Source: an uncultured Clostridium sp.
GTDB taxonomy: Bacteria; Bacillota; Clostridia; TANB77; CAG-508
Assembly: GCA_948468275.1 (NCBI GenBank)
Contig: CAOKHI010000013.1
Span: 1 to 40,240, forward strand
Direction of reading: 5' to 3'
DNA: 40,240 bases
Position numbers and translations under genes: made by a program. The notes under the pieces were generated by a model, which made no database searches, had not been told where the DNA came from, and saw only the letters and a program-made list of their open reading frames with translations. Positions 26,093 through 33,620 of this stretch are shown piece by piece. The first letter of the stretch is position 1. The number at the start of each line of letters is the position of its first letter.

Positions 26093-27367
26093 TTACTTTC
26101 CTTCTACTATAGATACTACCATTTTGTCTTCACAAAATACTTCTTCTAAAATCTGCTCTGCAAATTCTTTTGTTACACTAGCATATTCTTCTAAATAGTC
26201 GAAACTGTTTATTCCTTTGAATTTGTCTGCTAAGAACATTCTTGCAATACTTCCTACATCGTTATATTCAGATACATAATCCCCATATATTTTTTTCTTT
26301 ACTCTTGTAAAATCTTGCTCATTTAATCCACATTTTTTAAATTCTTCTATTGTATTTATTAACTCTTTTTTAACATTTTGTGGATTGTTTGCCTGTCCAG
26401 ATATTAAAATATGTGCATATTGTTTGCTAAATTCATAGTCTAAGTCTGGTTGTGACATTATATCTCCTGCTTCATATAACTTTTTATATAGATTAGAGCT
26501 TTTTCCAAGTAACATGTATAGTATTATCTCTATTGCTATGTGTTTTTTTATTATTTGTTTTTCATCTACTATTTTGTCTTTAAATCCTATTACATAAATT
26601 GGATTGTTTACTTCCATTTTTACTATTTTTTCTTTTCCTACTATTTCCTCTGGCTCATGTGGATATATTCTTTTTATTTCTCCTTGTGTGTCTTTTTTGG
26701 TTATTCTATTTTTTATTTCTTGTAGTATTTCTTCTACTTCAAAATCTCCACATACTACTAATACCATGTTAGATAAATTGTAAAATGTATTGTATGATTT
26801 ATATAGTATGTCTTTATCTATTTTTGATATTGTTTCTACAGTTCCTGCTATATCTATATTTATTGGATTTTCTTTATACATTAGTTTCATAGCATTCATA
26901 TATACTTGCCAACTTGGTTGGTCATCATACATATTTATTTCTTGTGATATTATTCCTTTTTCTTTTTCTACATTTTGCTCTGTAAAATATGGATTTTGCA
27001 CATAGTTCATAAGTTCGTCTAATGCTTCATAAAAATTGTCTGTGCCTTCAAATAGATATGCTGTGTGATCGTTTGTTGTGTATGCATTTGCATATACTCC
27101 TAATGCTGATAATACATCTAGGCTGTTTGTTCCATTTTCTTGTTCAAATAGTTTGTGTTCTAGAAAATGGGCTACTCCATCTGGGATGTTGGTTTCTTGT
27201 TTGTCATTTGGAGCTATGAATTTATTATCTATTGAACCAAAGTTTGTTCCCCATATTACATATTTTTTTAATATGTCTTTTTTAGGTATTATCATTACAG
27301 TTAAACCATTTTCTAGCTTTTCTGTATATAATTTTTCTTTTACCTTTAAATTTTCTATAACTTGCAT
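26093..27367 (-). CDS. M16 zinc peptidase (YmfH-like, catalytic partner)
   Basis: 424 residues. The inverted zinc motif HFLEH (67-71, within GVAHFLEHKLF) is intact, and Glu143 in EKGIISQEINMY fits the third ligand. The rest has the two-domain insulinase fold with a C-terminal M16_C region. It lies 15 bases after a second M16 gene that lacks the motif, the arrangement of YmfF/YmfH in Bacillus, where one subunit is catalytic and the other is not. Substrate in this organism unknown; small peptide processing is the general role. Confidence 0.9.
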   Translation of the reverse strand: MQVIENLKVKEKLYTEKLENGLTVMIIPKKDILKKYVIWGTNFGSIDNKFIAPNDKQETNIPDGVAHFLEHKLFEQENGTNSLDVLSALGVYANAYTTNDHTAYLFEGTDNFYEALDELMNYVQNPYFTEQNVEKEKGIISQEINMYDDQPSWQVYMNAMKLMYKENPINIDIAGTVETISKIDKDILYKSYNTFYNLSNMVLVVCGDFEVEEILQEIKNRITKKDTQGEIKRIYPHEPEEIVGKEKIVKMEVNNPIYVIGFKDKIVDEKQIIKKHIAIEIILYMLLGKSSNLYKKLYEAGDIMSQPDLDYEFSKQYAHILISGQANNPQNVKKELINTIEEFKKCGLNEQDFTRVKKKIYGDYVSEYNDVGSIARMFLADKFKGINSFDYLEEYASVTKEFAEQILEEVFCEDKMVVSIVEGK

Positions 27368-27382
27368 TATTTTCTCCTTTCT

Positions 27383-28654
27383 TTAATTTCTTAAAAAGTA
27401 TATTGTGTTAATGTTTATTTTATTGGCTAAATCTATTATTTGCTGTTTTGTTACATTTTCTATTTTTTGGATATATTCTTCTAATGATAGTGGTATATTT
27501 GATAATACTTGCCCAAAGTAATATGTTATTTCAGTGTCTTGCTCGTCTGGTATGAATTTTATTGTTGATATTATATTTGATTTTGAGTTTTGTATATCTT
27601 GTTCTGAAAAATCTCCATTTTTCATAGCTTCAATTTGTTCATTTATTATTTTTAATGCTTTTTCATAGTTTTCTATTTCAATTCCACATTTTATAAATAT
27701 ATTATTTTTGTATCTTAAATAACTTGAACTAGCTGCATATGCAAGACTTGCTTTTTCTCTTACATTTTGAAACATTTTTGATGTTGCATTCCCTCCTAAT
27801 ATTGCATTGTAGACTACTGCTATATATTTTGCTTCTTGACTATTGTCTAATACATCTAATCCTAATACTAGTTTTCCTTGTACAACATCTAAACTTTCAG
27901 TAATTGTTTGTGGTTCTTTTTCTTCTTTTTGCTCTGTTTTTTCATTATTTATTTGATATATTGGAGTTCTTGAATTTAATTTTTGTATGTTTTCATTTTC
28001 TTTTAGTATTTCTTCTGCTTTTTCTATTTGTTTTCCAGATACAAATATATCTATTTTTGCTTCTTTTATTAGTTTATTGTAGTATTCATATAGGTTGCTT
28101 TCATCTATATTTTCTAAATCTTCTACATATCCAAATCTATATAGACCGTATGGTTTGTCTTTATACATTTCTTCTATACATCTATCTTGTGCATATTTTG
28201 CTTTATTATCTATTTTTCCTTGTATTATATTTTTTAGATTTTCTTTTTCCGTTTCTATATATTCTTTTTTTAATTTATTATCCTGTGTTAATGGATTAAA
28301 TGCTATTTCTACTATTGTGTTTATAGCATTTTTTAATATTTCTTCTTTTTGTGGTAAAAAGTCATCATTTATAGTTTCTAAATAAAATTTAATTACATGG
28401 TTATCTCCTGTTTTTTCTATACCACAATCAAAAGATGCACCATACATTTCTTCTAGCTTTTTGCTTATTTCTTCTTGTGTTTTAAGGTTCATAGTTCCTC
28501 TTCTTAAAACTGCTGGTATCATTGCATCTAATGTTATGGTTTTTCTTGAAAGTGGTGTTGTTATAAATATAGATATTAGATTTGTTTTAAATTTATTTGT
28601 TTCTATTTTGTGAAGGGTTATTCCTTGTTTTATATCACATATTTGATTTACCAT
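27383..28654 (-). CDS. M16-family protein without zinc motif (YmfF-like)
   Basis: 423 residues with the insulinase fold (PLSRKTITLDAMIPAVLRRGT, EEISKKLEEMYGASFDCG, ILGGNATSKMFQNVREKASLAYAASS). At the position of HxxEH there is RRGTMNLKTQEE, so it is non-catalytic. It keeps the C-terminal substrate-binding R/Y region (REKASLAYAASS) that completes the partner's active site in heterodimeric M16 enzymes. First gene of a two-gene operon. Confidence 0.87.
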   Translation of the reverse strand: MVNQICDIKQGITLHKIETNKFKTNLISIFITTPLSRKTITLDAMIPAVLRRGTMNLKTQEEISKKLEEMYGASFDCGIEKTGDNHVIKFYLETINDDFLPQKEEILKNAINTIVEIAFNPLTQDNKLKKEYIETEKENLKNIIQGKIDNKAKYAQDRCIEEMYKDKPYGLYRFGYVEDLENIDESNLYEYYNKLIKEAKIDIFVSGKQIEKAEEILKENENIQKLNSRTPIYQINNEKTEQKEEKEPQTITESLDVVQGKLVLGLDVLDNSQEAKYIAVVYNAILGGNATSKMFQNVREKASLAYAASSSYLRYKNNIFIKCGIEIENYEKALKIINEQIEAMKNGDFSEQDIQNSKSNIISTIKFIPDEQDTEITYYFGQVLSNIPLSLEEYIQKIENVTKQQIIDLANKININTIYFLRN

Positions 28655-28875
28655 TTTTGGCTCCTTGCATAAGTATTTAGGTTTTTAATAAAGGATTTAC
28701 CTATAAACCTATTGTTACTATAAGTATAATTTCATATACTTATAGTAATTTAGATAGAGTGCCGCTTTTTTGCTCCTTGAAGTTTATTTTCGTGCTTGAA
28801 GACTATCGCATTTGTATTTCTAGTAATTAAATAAAATTTAATTTTATAAATATTATTTCACACATTTACAATATT
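28655..28875. other. Intergenic with a perfect 14-bp hairpin
   Basis: No gene. A perfect stem (TTACTATAAGTATA and its complement, 28715-28728 with 28735-28748, six-base loop) lies 60 bases upstream of the M16 operon. It lacks a clear T tail on either side. It may be a regulatory hairpin or the remains of a small palindromic element. The M16 promoter is probably in this stretch but no consensus pair stood out. Confidence 0.4.
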
Positions 28876-28898
28876 ATGCACAAAATTGCTTTGTGCAT
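28876..28898 (-). terminator. Hairpin after yqeY
   Basis: Nine-bp stem ATGCACAAA / TTTGTGCAT six bases after the yqeY stop, with only a moderate U tract on the minus strand (AATATTGT). Confidence 0.5.
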
Positions 28899-28904
28899 TA
28901 TTAT

Positions 28905-29354
28905 TTAATTGTCTTTTTCTAATAATTCTTTTACTATTTCATTTATTGTTTTTCCATCTGCTGATGTTCCCATTTTTTCTTTTGCTATTTTCATTACTTT
29001 GCCCATATCTTTAATTGTTGTTGCTCCTGTTTGTTTTATTATTTCTTTTAATATATTTGATATTTCTTCTTTTGATAATTGTTTTGGTAGGTATTGTGAC
29101 AAAATTTGAATTTCTTCTTCTACTTGTGCTACAATATCTTGTCTACCTCCTTTTTTATAATCTTCTAAAGAATCTTTTCTTTTTTTAGATTCTTTAGCAA
29201 TTATTTCTAATATTTGATTATCTTCTAATTTTACATTTTTATCTTTTTCTACTTGTAAAATTGCTGCTCTTACCATTTGAACTACATTTTTTCTAATTTC
29301 ATTTTTTTCTTTCATCGAACTTTTTAAATCTTCTAATAATTTTTCTTTTAACAT
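28905..29354 (-). CDS. yqeY: GatB/YqeY domain-containing protein
   Basis: 149 residues, the normal length of stand-alone YqeY. The N-terminal helix-rich part (RKNVVQMVRAAILQVEKDK; KKRKDSLEDYKKGGRQDIV) and the C-terminal YqeY tail (LPKQLSKEEISNIL; MGKVMKIAKEKMGTSADGKTI) are both clear. It resembles the tRNA-binding tail of GatB, but its own role is not settled. It follows rpsU, the classical neighbour, across an intervening terminator-like hairpin. Confidence 0.93.
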   Translation of the reverse strand: MLKEKLLEDLKSSMKEKNEIRKNVVQMVRAAILQVEKDKNVKLEDNQILEIIAKESKKRKDSLEDYKKGGRQDIVAQVEEEIQILSQYLPKQLSKEEISNILKEIIKQTGATTIKDMGKVMKIAKEKMGTSADGKTINEIVKELLEKDN

Positions 29355-29369
29355 GTTTTTATCTCTCCT

Positions 29370-29434
29370 AACTTTTTTGGTTTACAATACCAAAAAGTTG
29401 AAAATTAAAGTGTATATATTCCTCTAATTTTCAA
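29370..29434 (-). terminator. Tandem hairpins between rpsU and yqeY
   Basis: On the minus strand, TTGAAAATTA pairs with TAATTTTCAA (29434-29398) and runs into CTTTTTGG, a terminator or attenuator after rpsU. A second hairpin (AACTTTTTTGGT / ACCAAAAAGTT, 29370-29399) overlaps its 3' arm, so the two are mutually exclusive. This would allow graded read-through into yqeY. Confidence 0.55.
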
Positions 29435-29450
29435 CCCCTTATACTTTTTC

Positions 29451-29621
29451 TTAAAATTTTCTTTTACGTGCTGCCTCTGATTTTTTCTTTCTTTTTACAC
29501 TTGGTTTTTCATAATGTTCTCTTTTTCTAACCTCTTGTAAAACTCCATTTCTGGCACATTGTCTTTTAAATCTTTTTAATGCATCTTCTATATTTCCATT
29601 ATTAACTTTTACCTCTGACAT
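29451..29621 (-). CDS. rpsU: 30S ribosomal protein S21
   Basis: 56 residues from the ATG at 29621, chosen because GGAAGGAGGGG lies ten bases upstream; the open frame continues ten codons further but without support. [20 protein letters not shown], then [20 protein letters not shown] and the basic tail [14 protein letters not shown], are standard S21. Its own strong promoter precedes it. Confidence 0.97.
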   Translation of the reverse strand: MSEVKVNNGNIEDALKRFKRQCARNGVLQEVRKREHYEKPSVKRKKKSEAARKRKF

Positions 29622-29724
29622 TATTGTTCCCCTCCTTCCGATGTTTAACACAAGTATGTATTTTTTTAAGGGTCGGATGTGATTTATTAGTATGAATTAT
29701 TTCCCTATTTCTTGTACGTTTATT

Positions 29725-29754
29725 ATTATACTCTAGTACTACATGCATTGTCAA
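29725..29754 (-). promoter_or_regulatory. rpsU promoter
   Basis: Perfect consensus on the minus strand: TTGACA (29754-29749), 18-base spacer, TATAAT (29730-29725). The leader to the ATG is about 95 bases. Confidence 0.85.
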
Positions 29755-29952
29755 TAGATTTAACGAACTTTTTTACATTGCTTATAGGACAATGTTCTAG
29801 TCTAAAAAAAGTAATATTGTAAAATAAACTTAGAAGAACTATCTATAAATACTCTTAAAATTCAAATTGTGGATTAATATTTTTATATAAAGGATAGAAT
29901 TATGTTGCTTTACACTTTATATAGTGACTATTTTAAAGATTGCTACATAAAA
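29755..29952. other. Intergenic, no gene seen
   Basis: AT-rich spacer between the rpsU promoter and the terminator of the next small gene. A short plus-strand ATG frame at about 29902 only reads back through the terminator and neighbouring gene and is rejected. Confidence 0.5.
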
Positions 29953-29994
29953 GCAAGAAAGGGCAAATCCCATTATAAATTTGCCCTTTCTTGT
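29953..29994 (-). terminator. Terminator of the 51-aa gene
   Basis: A perfect 15-bp stem (CAAGAAAGGGCAAAT with its complement, 29954-29968 and 29979-29993) followed on the minus strand by GCTTTTATG, seven bases after the stop codon. Confidence 0.8.
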
Positions 29995-30000
29995 TTGCTA

Positions 30001-30156
30001 CTAACAAAGTTTTTGTGCTTTGCAATAGTCTTCGACAGATTTTTTGTCTGAACCTAGATTGCTAAGGCTACCATTTGTTATAATTGCTACAACCTTGTTA
30101 CCTCGATCCCTTACTATGTAGCCGTTGTCAGTTTTGTAATGACTGTACTTGTTCAT
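30001..30156 (-). CDS. 51-residue protein of unknown function
   Basis: Read directly: MNKYSHYKTDNGYIVRDRGN, then a hydrophobic strand VVAIITNGSLSNLG, and KKSVEDYCKAQKLC. The base composition is less AT-biased than the surroundings. It has its own promoter (30228-30200), a ribosome binding site (GAGAGGA) six bases before the ATG, and a perfect terminator, so expression is well supported. The fold could be a small beta sheet plus helix. No family recognised. Confidence 0.7.
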   Translation of the reverse strand: MNKYSHYKTDNGYIVRDRGNKVVAIITNGSLSNLGSDKKSVEDYCKAQKLC

Positions 30157-30199
30157 TTCTGTCCTCTCTTTCTATTGTACCTTTTTAGTTACAATATAT

Positions 30200-30228
30200 A
30201 TTATAATATATATTTTTGACTTTTGCAA
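30200..30228 (-). promoter_or_regulatory. Promoter of the 51-aa gene
   Basis: Minus strand TTGCAA (30228-30223), 17-base spacer, TATAAT (30205-30200). Confidence 0.65.
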
Positions 30229-30274
30229 TACTTTACATAATTTTTTATTTTTTTGTTTTTTTTCACTTTTTTAC

Positions 30275-30303
30275 TTGAAATATCTAAAAAATACAATTAT
30301 AAT
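30275..30303 (+). promoter_or_regulatory. Promoter ahead of the tRNA-Arg region
   Basis: TTGAAA (30275-30280), 17-base spacer, TATAAT (30298-30303). The predicted start falls just before the tRNA-like relic at 30316, so it is probably the original tRNA promoter. It could also read on into the intact tRNA-Arg 150 bases away. Confidence 0.7.
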
Positions 30304-30315
30304 ATTATAGTAATT

Positions 30316-30350
30316 GCCCTATAGTTTGGCTGATAGAATAGCAGGCTATA
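30316..30350 (+). pseudogene. Degenerate 5' half of a tRNA-Arg
   Basis: GCCCTATAGTTTGGCTGATA followed by GAATAGCAGGCTATA aligns with bases 1-36 of the intact tRNA-Arg at 30459 (acceptor strand, D arm, 5' anticodon stem) with several changes, and breaks off in the anticodon loop. A near-consensus promoter sits directly in front. A similar 3' half lies at 39885-39945. Confidence 0.6.
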
Positions 30351-30458
30351 ATATTTACATAGAAATTTATAAATATTAGGTATTTCAAGTGCTAATGTAA
30401 CTGGTTTCCCATGAAATTCCACTTAATATAAATTTCATACCAAAAGCATATTTTATAT

Positions 30459-30535
30459 GTACCCGTAGTTTAGCTGGATAGAATGGCAGGCTACGAACTT
30501 GCAGATCGGGGGTTCGAATCCCTCCGGGTACACCA
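30459..30535 (+). tRNA. tRNA-Arg (anticodon ACG)
   Basis: A full cloverleaf: acceptor GTACCCG / CGGGTAC, anticodon stem GCAGG / CTTGC around loop CTACGAA with anticodon ACG (read as ICG), T arm GGGGG-TTCGAAT-CCCTC, discriminator A and encoded CCA (30533-30535). ACG is adjacent to the site where tyrosine recombinases often act. A terminator follows, and an integrase relic points toward the gene. Confidence 0.95.
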
Positions 30536-30548
30536 TTGCTTAAATGGT

Positions 30549-30580
30549 AGTTCTCAAGCGAATCTTGAGAACTCTTTTCT
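30549..30580 (+). terminator. Terminator of the tRNA-Arg transcript
   Basis: Perfect 10-bp stem AGTTCTCAAG / CTTGAGAACT with a five-base loop, then CTTTTCTTTTTT. Confidence 0.85.
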
Positions 30581-30597
30581 TTTTTGGGACTTTTTCT

Positions 30598-30951
30598 TTA
30601 AAAGTATCGTTTTGCTTGTGTAGACTTACTTTTAGCATTTTTCGCTTTCCCTTGAAATTCCTCAAAATTTACTCTTTCAAATTCTTTTTTCTTTGAGTTC
30701 TTTGATACATGATATAATAAAAATCTGTAGTTTCAAATTCGACATGTCCCGTTAATTCTTGTAAAACTTCTTTATCTATACCTTTTTCACTCATTAAAGT
30801 TGCAAAAGAATGTCTAAATCCATAAATTGTCATGTGTTCTAATTTATGCTTTTTAATAAAATCTGTAATCTTCTTTGTTAATCTTTCTGGAACATAAGGT
30901 GTTCCAATAGTATTTAAAAATCATACTCGTTATTTTCCCATTCTTATCCAT
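30598..30951 (-). pseudogene. Tyrosine recombinase/integrase, C-terminal relic
   Basis: The minus strand encodes PYVPERLTKKITDFIKKHKL, then HMTIYGFRHSFATLMSEKG and LQELTGHVEFETTDFYY: the catalytic C-terminus of a phage-type integrase, with the Arg of FRHS, the His of TGH and a candidate Tyr in FYY. It is broken: the frame stops at 30669 and resumes in another frame (RVNFEEFQGKAK) to 30598, and another shift near 30923 separates it from a short start (MDKNGKITS). The N-terminal two thirds are gone. It faces the tRNA-Arg 60 bases away, the usual position of an integrase in a tRNA-targeted island. Confidence 0.85.
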
Positions 30952-31043
30952 ATTGAGATATCAGTATGAAATTTGCTTATTTTTATATGTTTTGTAAAGA
31001 AAGTGTGTTATAATGCAATTAGATTTTATAGTAGATAATCAAG

Positions 31044-31425
31044 ATGACTGATGAACAATATATTGACATTGCAATAGATATATCTAAAAAAGCCAAATAT
31101 CCCTATGGTGCTATTGTAGTAAAAGATGGAAAAATTGTTGGTAGAAGTGATGATAAAACTTTAATGGAAACAAGTATGTATTCTCATGCTGAGTTAGAAG
31201 CAATAGAAAGTGCATCAAAGAATAAAAATCTTTATGGAGATTTAAGAGGTGCAACATTATATGTGTCTTGTGAGCCTTGTATGATGTGTATGGGAGCAAT
31301 ACTATATGAAGAATTTTATTATTGTCCTGAAATGATTACTAATATAGATTAACTTACAAAATATGGAAATAACAAAAGAATTACATAGAGAAATGGCAGT
31401 AGAAGTTTTGAAGAATATGGAGTAA
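31044..31425 (+). pseudogene. Cytidine/deoxycytidylate-type deaminase, 3' frameshift
   Basis: The intact frame (31044-31352, 102 residues) has the zinc motifs SHAELEAIE (HAE) and SCEPCMMCMGA (PCxxC), plus PYGAIVVKDGKIVGR, as in guanine deaminase/TadA-like members of the family. It stops early. The expected C-terminal helix (EITKELHREMAVEVLKNME) follows in another frame at 31363-31425, so the gene is shifted, probably with a small deletion near 31345. No clear ribosome binding site precedes the ATG. The catalytic core is present, but the protein is probably inactive or reduced. Confidence 0.7.
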
Positions 31426-31516
31426 TAGTGGAATATATAGATATATTTGCTGAAAATAATAATCTGATAGGAGAAATAACAGAAAAAAACAAAAGCTCAC
31501 AAAGAAGAATATAAAT
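31421..31516 (+). pseudogene. Nudix hydrolase N-terminal relic
   Basis: A frame without a proper start reads VEYIDIFAENNNLIGEITEK, the typical opening of IPP-isomerase-like Nudix hydrolases, and a one-base shift continues as KAHKEEYK. The Nudix box itself is missing. Together with the damaged deaminase this is a remnant of lost nucleotide-metabolism cargo. Confidence 0.5.
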
Positions 31517-31535
31517 AATTATTAAGGGGGAAATA

Positions 31536-32126
31536 ATGAAATACATATATACAGAAAAAGATTTAGATTTAATTTCTTGGGAAAGAATTGACGGATTTAT
31601 TGATAAAATTTATAAAGATGTTAATAAATACTTAAAAGAAAATCATTTGAAAATAAAATATATTAGCCCTATTATGCGTGGTGGTGGAGTTCCATCTGTG
31701 ATGTTCTCACATTTGTTTGATATTATTGATATGTTACCAATTCAATTAAAACATAATAGCGAAACTAATAATATAGATAAGAAAATAGGGTTAGAATATA
31801 TTGATAATCCTAACATTGATAATAATGAATGTATTTTACTTGTCGAGGGAAATCATGTTACAGGAAAAACTGCTAATATAGCAGTCGACTTAATAAGACA
31901 GAAATTTGGAAATGATGTAAAAATCATTTATGTTTCATTGACGAGAGATTATACATATAGAAATAGTGTTAATAATGTTTGTTATACTACTTGGGCAATG
32001 ACTACTAATGAAATGAAAGAATTATCAGAAGATGCATGCAAAAAATTAAATATAAATTATAATTTAGTATCTGTATATCCATGGGAAAATGTCACAGAAG
32101 AATTAAAGGAATTAAACAATGAATAA
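31536..32126 (+). CDS. Phosphoribosyltransferase-like protein
   Basis: 196 residues. ISPIMRGGGVPSVMFSHLF at about 43-61 and ILLVEGNHVTGKTANIAVDL at about 101-120 match the fold of type I phosphoribosyltransferases. The PRPP loop is unusual: the normal acidic pair before the TGxT motif is replaced by EGNHVTGKT, so PRPP use is uncertain. GGGGG precedes the ATG. It is the first gene of a short cluster with an NTF2-like protein and a flavin reductase, and may act on a nucleobase or nucleotide. Substrate unknown. Confidence 0.7.
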   Translation: MKYIYTEKDLDLISWERIDGFIDKIYKDVNKYLKENHLKIKYISPIMRGGGVPSVMFSHLFDIIDMLPIQLKHNSETNNIDKKIGLEYIDNPNIDNNECILLVEGNHVTGKTANIAVDLIRQKFGNDVKIIYVSLTRDYTYRNSVNNVCYTTWAMTTNEMKELSEDACKKLNINYNLVSVYPWENVTEELKELNNE

Positions 32127-32143
32127 TAATAGGAGAAAATGTT

Positions 32144-32494
32144 ATGGATAGAAAATATATAGAAAAATGGTTAGATGTCCTAAAAGAAGCTTGGCTAAAT
32201 AAAAATTCTAATAAGGCTTCATCATTATTTACTAATACAAACTTTTATCAAGAAACGCCATTTTTAACACCTTATACTAAATATGAAGAAATTGTAAAAG
32301 AATGGGAAAATATTGATAATCAAGATATAAAAAAATTAGAATTTAAAATTCTAGCAATAGAAGATAGAACAGTAATTGTAAATTGGATATTTCAAAGAGA
32401 TGTTACAGAGTTTGATGGTATATATGAGATAAAATTCAATGACAAGAATGAATGTATATATTTTAAAAGTTGGGAAATGGAAAATAAATTGTAA
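32144..32494 (+). CDS. SnoaL/NTF2-like small protein
   Basis: 116 residues of the nuclear transport factor 2 fold: a long N-terminal helix (IEKWLDVLKEAWLNKNSNKA), the FYQETPFLTPYTKYEEIVKEW segment, and strands ending IKFNDKNECIYFKSWEM. Such proteins are small-molecule-binding or isomerase-like; no catalytic residue set is clear. It lies 17 bases after the phosphoribosyltransferase-like gene and 10 before the reductase. Confidence 0.75.
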   Translation: MDRKYIEKWLDVLKEAWLNKNSNKASSLFTNTNFYQETPFLTPYTKYEEIVKEWENIDNQDIKKLEFKILAIEDRTVIVNWIFQRDVTEFDGIYEIKFNDKNECIYFKSWEMENKL

Positions 32495-32504
32495 AAGGAG
32501 AAAT

Positions 32505-33071
32505 ATGAAAGTTTTAATTTTAAGTTTTAGTAACAATCAAGTAAACGAAGATAGTTATATTCCTAATAAAATTGGATTAACATTTTCTTGTGTTGAAGAA
32601 TGTGAAAAAGAATCGAAAAGGCTAGGAAATGAAGTAGAGCATATTTGTATAAATAAAAAGAATATAAAAAAATGTCTAGCTTGTGGTAAAAGAGGATGGG
32701 GAATTTGTTTAGAAGGACATAAATGTATTCAAAAAGATGATTTTAATGAGATTTATGAACATATGGGTGATTTTGATGCCTACATATTCATTACTCCAGT
32801 TTATTTTTGGGAAATGAGCGAATCTGCAAAAACTTTCTTTGATAGACTAAAAAGATGTGATGCCTTTAATGATAATTCTGAAATTAAGGGAAAGAAAATT
32901 ATTTGTATTTCTTGTGCTGGTGGAAGTGGAAATGGAACAGAAGAAACATTGAAATCTTTTGATATATTAGACCATTTCTTAAAAACAGAAATGGTTGGCA
33001 GAATACCAGTTACTAAATTTAATTTTGAAAGTCAAAAAGAAGAAATAGAAAAAGCAATAAGTTCTTTATAA
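32505..33071 (+). CDS. Flavodoxin-fold NAD(P)H-dependent reductase / iron-sulfur flavoprotein family
   Basis: 188 residues from the ATG at 32505, chosen because AAAGGAG precedes it; the frame stays open 22 codons upstream but overlaps the previous gene. N-terminal strand KVLILSFSNNQ (FMN phosphate loop), a Cys cluster (CLACGKRGWGICLEGHKC), and FDAYIFITPVYFWEMSESAKTFFDRL are typical of NADPH-dependent FMN reductases. Last gene of the cluster. Confidence 0.85.
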   Translation: MKVLILSFSNNQVNEDSYIPNKIGLTFSCVEECEKESKRLGNEVEHICINKKNIKKCLACGKRGWGICLEGHKCIQKDDFNEIYEHMGDFDAYIFITPVYFWEMSESAKTFFDRLKRCDAFNDNSEIKGKKIICISCAGGSGNGTEETLKSFDILDHFLKTEMVGRIPVTKFNFESQKEEIEKAISSL

Positions 33072-33086
33072 TATAGTAACTAAAAA

Positions 33087-33135
33087 ATAGACAATCCTAT
33101 ATACTTGATAAATATAAGATTGTCTATAAGTTTTT
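33087..33135. terminator. Bidirectional terminator
   Basis: Stem ATAGACAATC / GATTGTCTAT (33087-33096 with 33118-33127), T-rich on the plus side (AAGTTTTTT) and A-rich on the other, between convergent genes. Confidence 0.7.
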
Positions 33136-33137
33136 TA

Positions 33138-33368
33138 CTAAAATTTTGTATCTCTTGGTGGACAGTTATCATTTCCATAACTATCTTTATCACGAATTTG
33201 ACCTTTTCTGTTATGAATAACTAATTCAGTTTTTTGGTTTTTGGCAATTTCTCTACCATAGTCTATATCCTCTTTTTGAGTATCAAAAAGTTTAGTAGCT
33301 TTCGTGTTTCCTGCACCAATTACTTGCCATAATGAACCTTTAGGTGTTACATGTTGTTCTTTGCTCAT
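33138..33368 (-). CDS. DUF2188 domain protein
   Basis: 76 residues matching DUF2188 along its length: HVTPKGSLWQVIGAGNTKATKLFDTQ, then AKNQKTELVIHNRKGQIRDKDSYGND. Small soluble proteins of unknown role, often on mobile DNA. A ribosome binding site (GGAAGGAG) precedes the ATG. Single-gene unit ending in the bidirectional terminator. Confidence 0.88.
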   Translation of the reverse strand: MSKEQHVTPKGSLWQVIGAGNTKATKLFDTQKEDIDYGREIAKNQKTELVIHNRKGQIRDKDSYGNDNCPPRDTKF

Positions 33369-33400
33369 AATAAAAACTCCTTCCTATCCCAAAGAAGCAA

Positions 33401-33430
33401 TTGACTTCTAGCAATAAATAGTGCTATAAT
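33401..33430 (+). promoter_or_regulatory. Second possible promoter upstream of the IetAS-like operon
   Basis: TTGACT (33401-33406), 18-base spacer, TATAAT (33425-33430). The 180-base stretch behind it holds two imperfect hairpins (AACAATAACTT...AAGTTGTT, and TAGCAAT...ATTGCTA around a seven-T run), so it could make a small RNA or a structured leader. Confidence 0.45.
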
Positions 33431-33563
33431 ATCATTAACAATAACTTTTGCGGAGTAAGTTGTTAATTAACATTCGAGTTGCATATAGCAATTGGGATGT
33501 TTTTTTATTGCTAAAATAATTATATTACTAAAAAAATATAATGTCAAGATAAAAATAAAAAAG

Positions 33564-33604
33564 TGTTCCAAAATATTGACAAATGTCCCATACTAACATA
33601 TAAT
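33564..33604 (+). promoter_or_regulatory. Promoter and likely operator of the IetAS-like operon
   Basis: TTGACA (33576-33581), exactly 17 bases, TATAAT (33599-33604): a full-consensus promoter whose start would lie about ten bases before the ATG at 33621. Two direct repeats TGTTCCA (33564-33570) and TGTCCCA (33584-33590), 20 bp apart, straddle the -35 box. A promoter this strong normally needs a repressor; the ATPase it drives ends in a helix-turn-helix. Confidence 0.75.
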
Positions 33605-33620
33605 AATTACAGGTGATAAT

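Noticed and set aside
28715..28748. Perfect hairpin considered as a terminator
   Set aside because: No T run on either strand directly after the stem, and a more suitable hairpin lies right behind yqeY.
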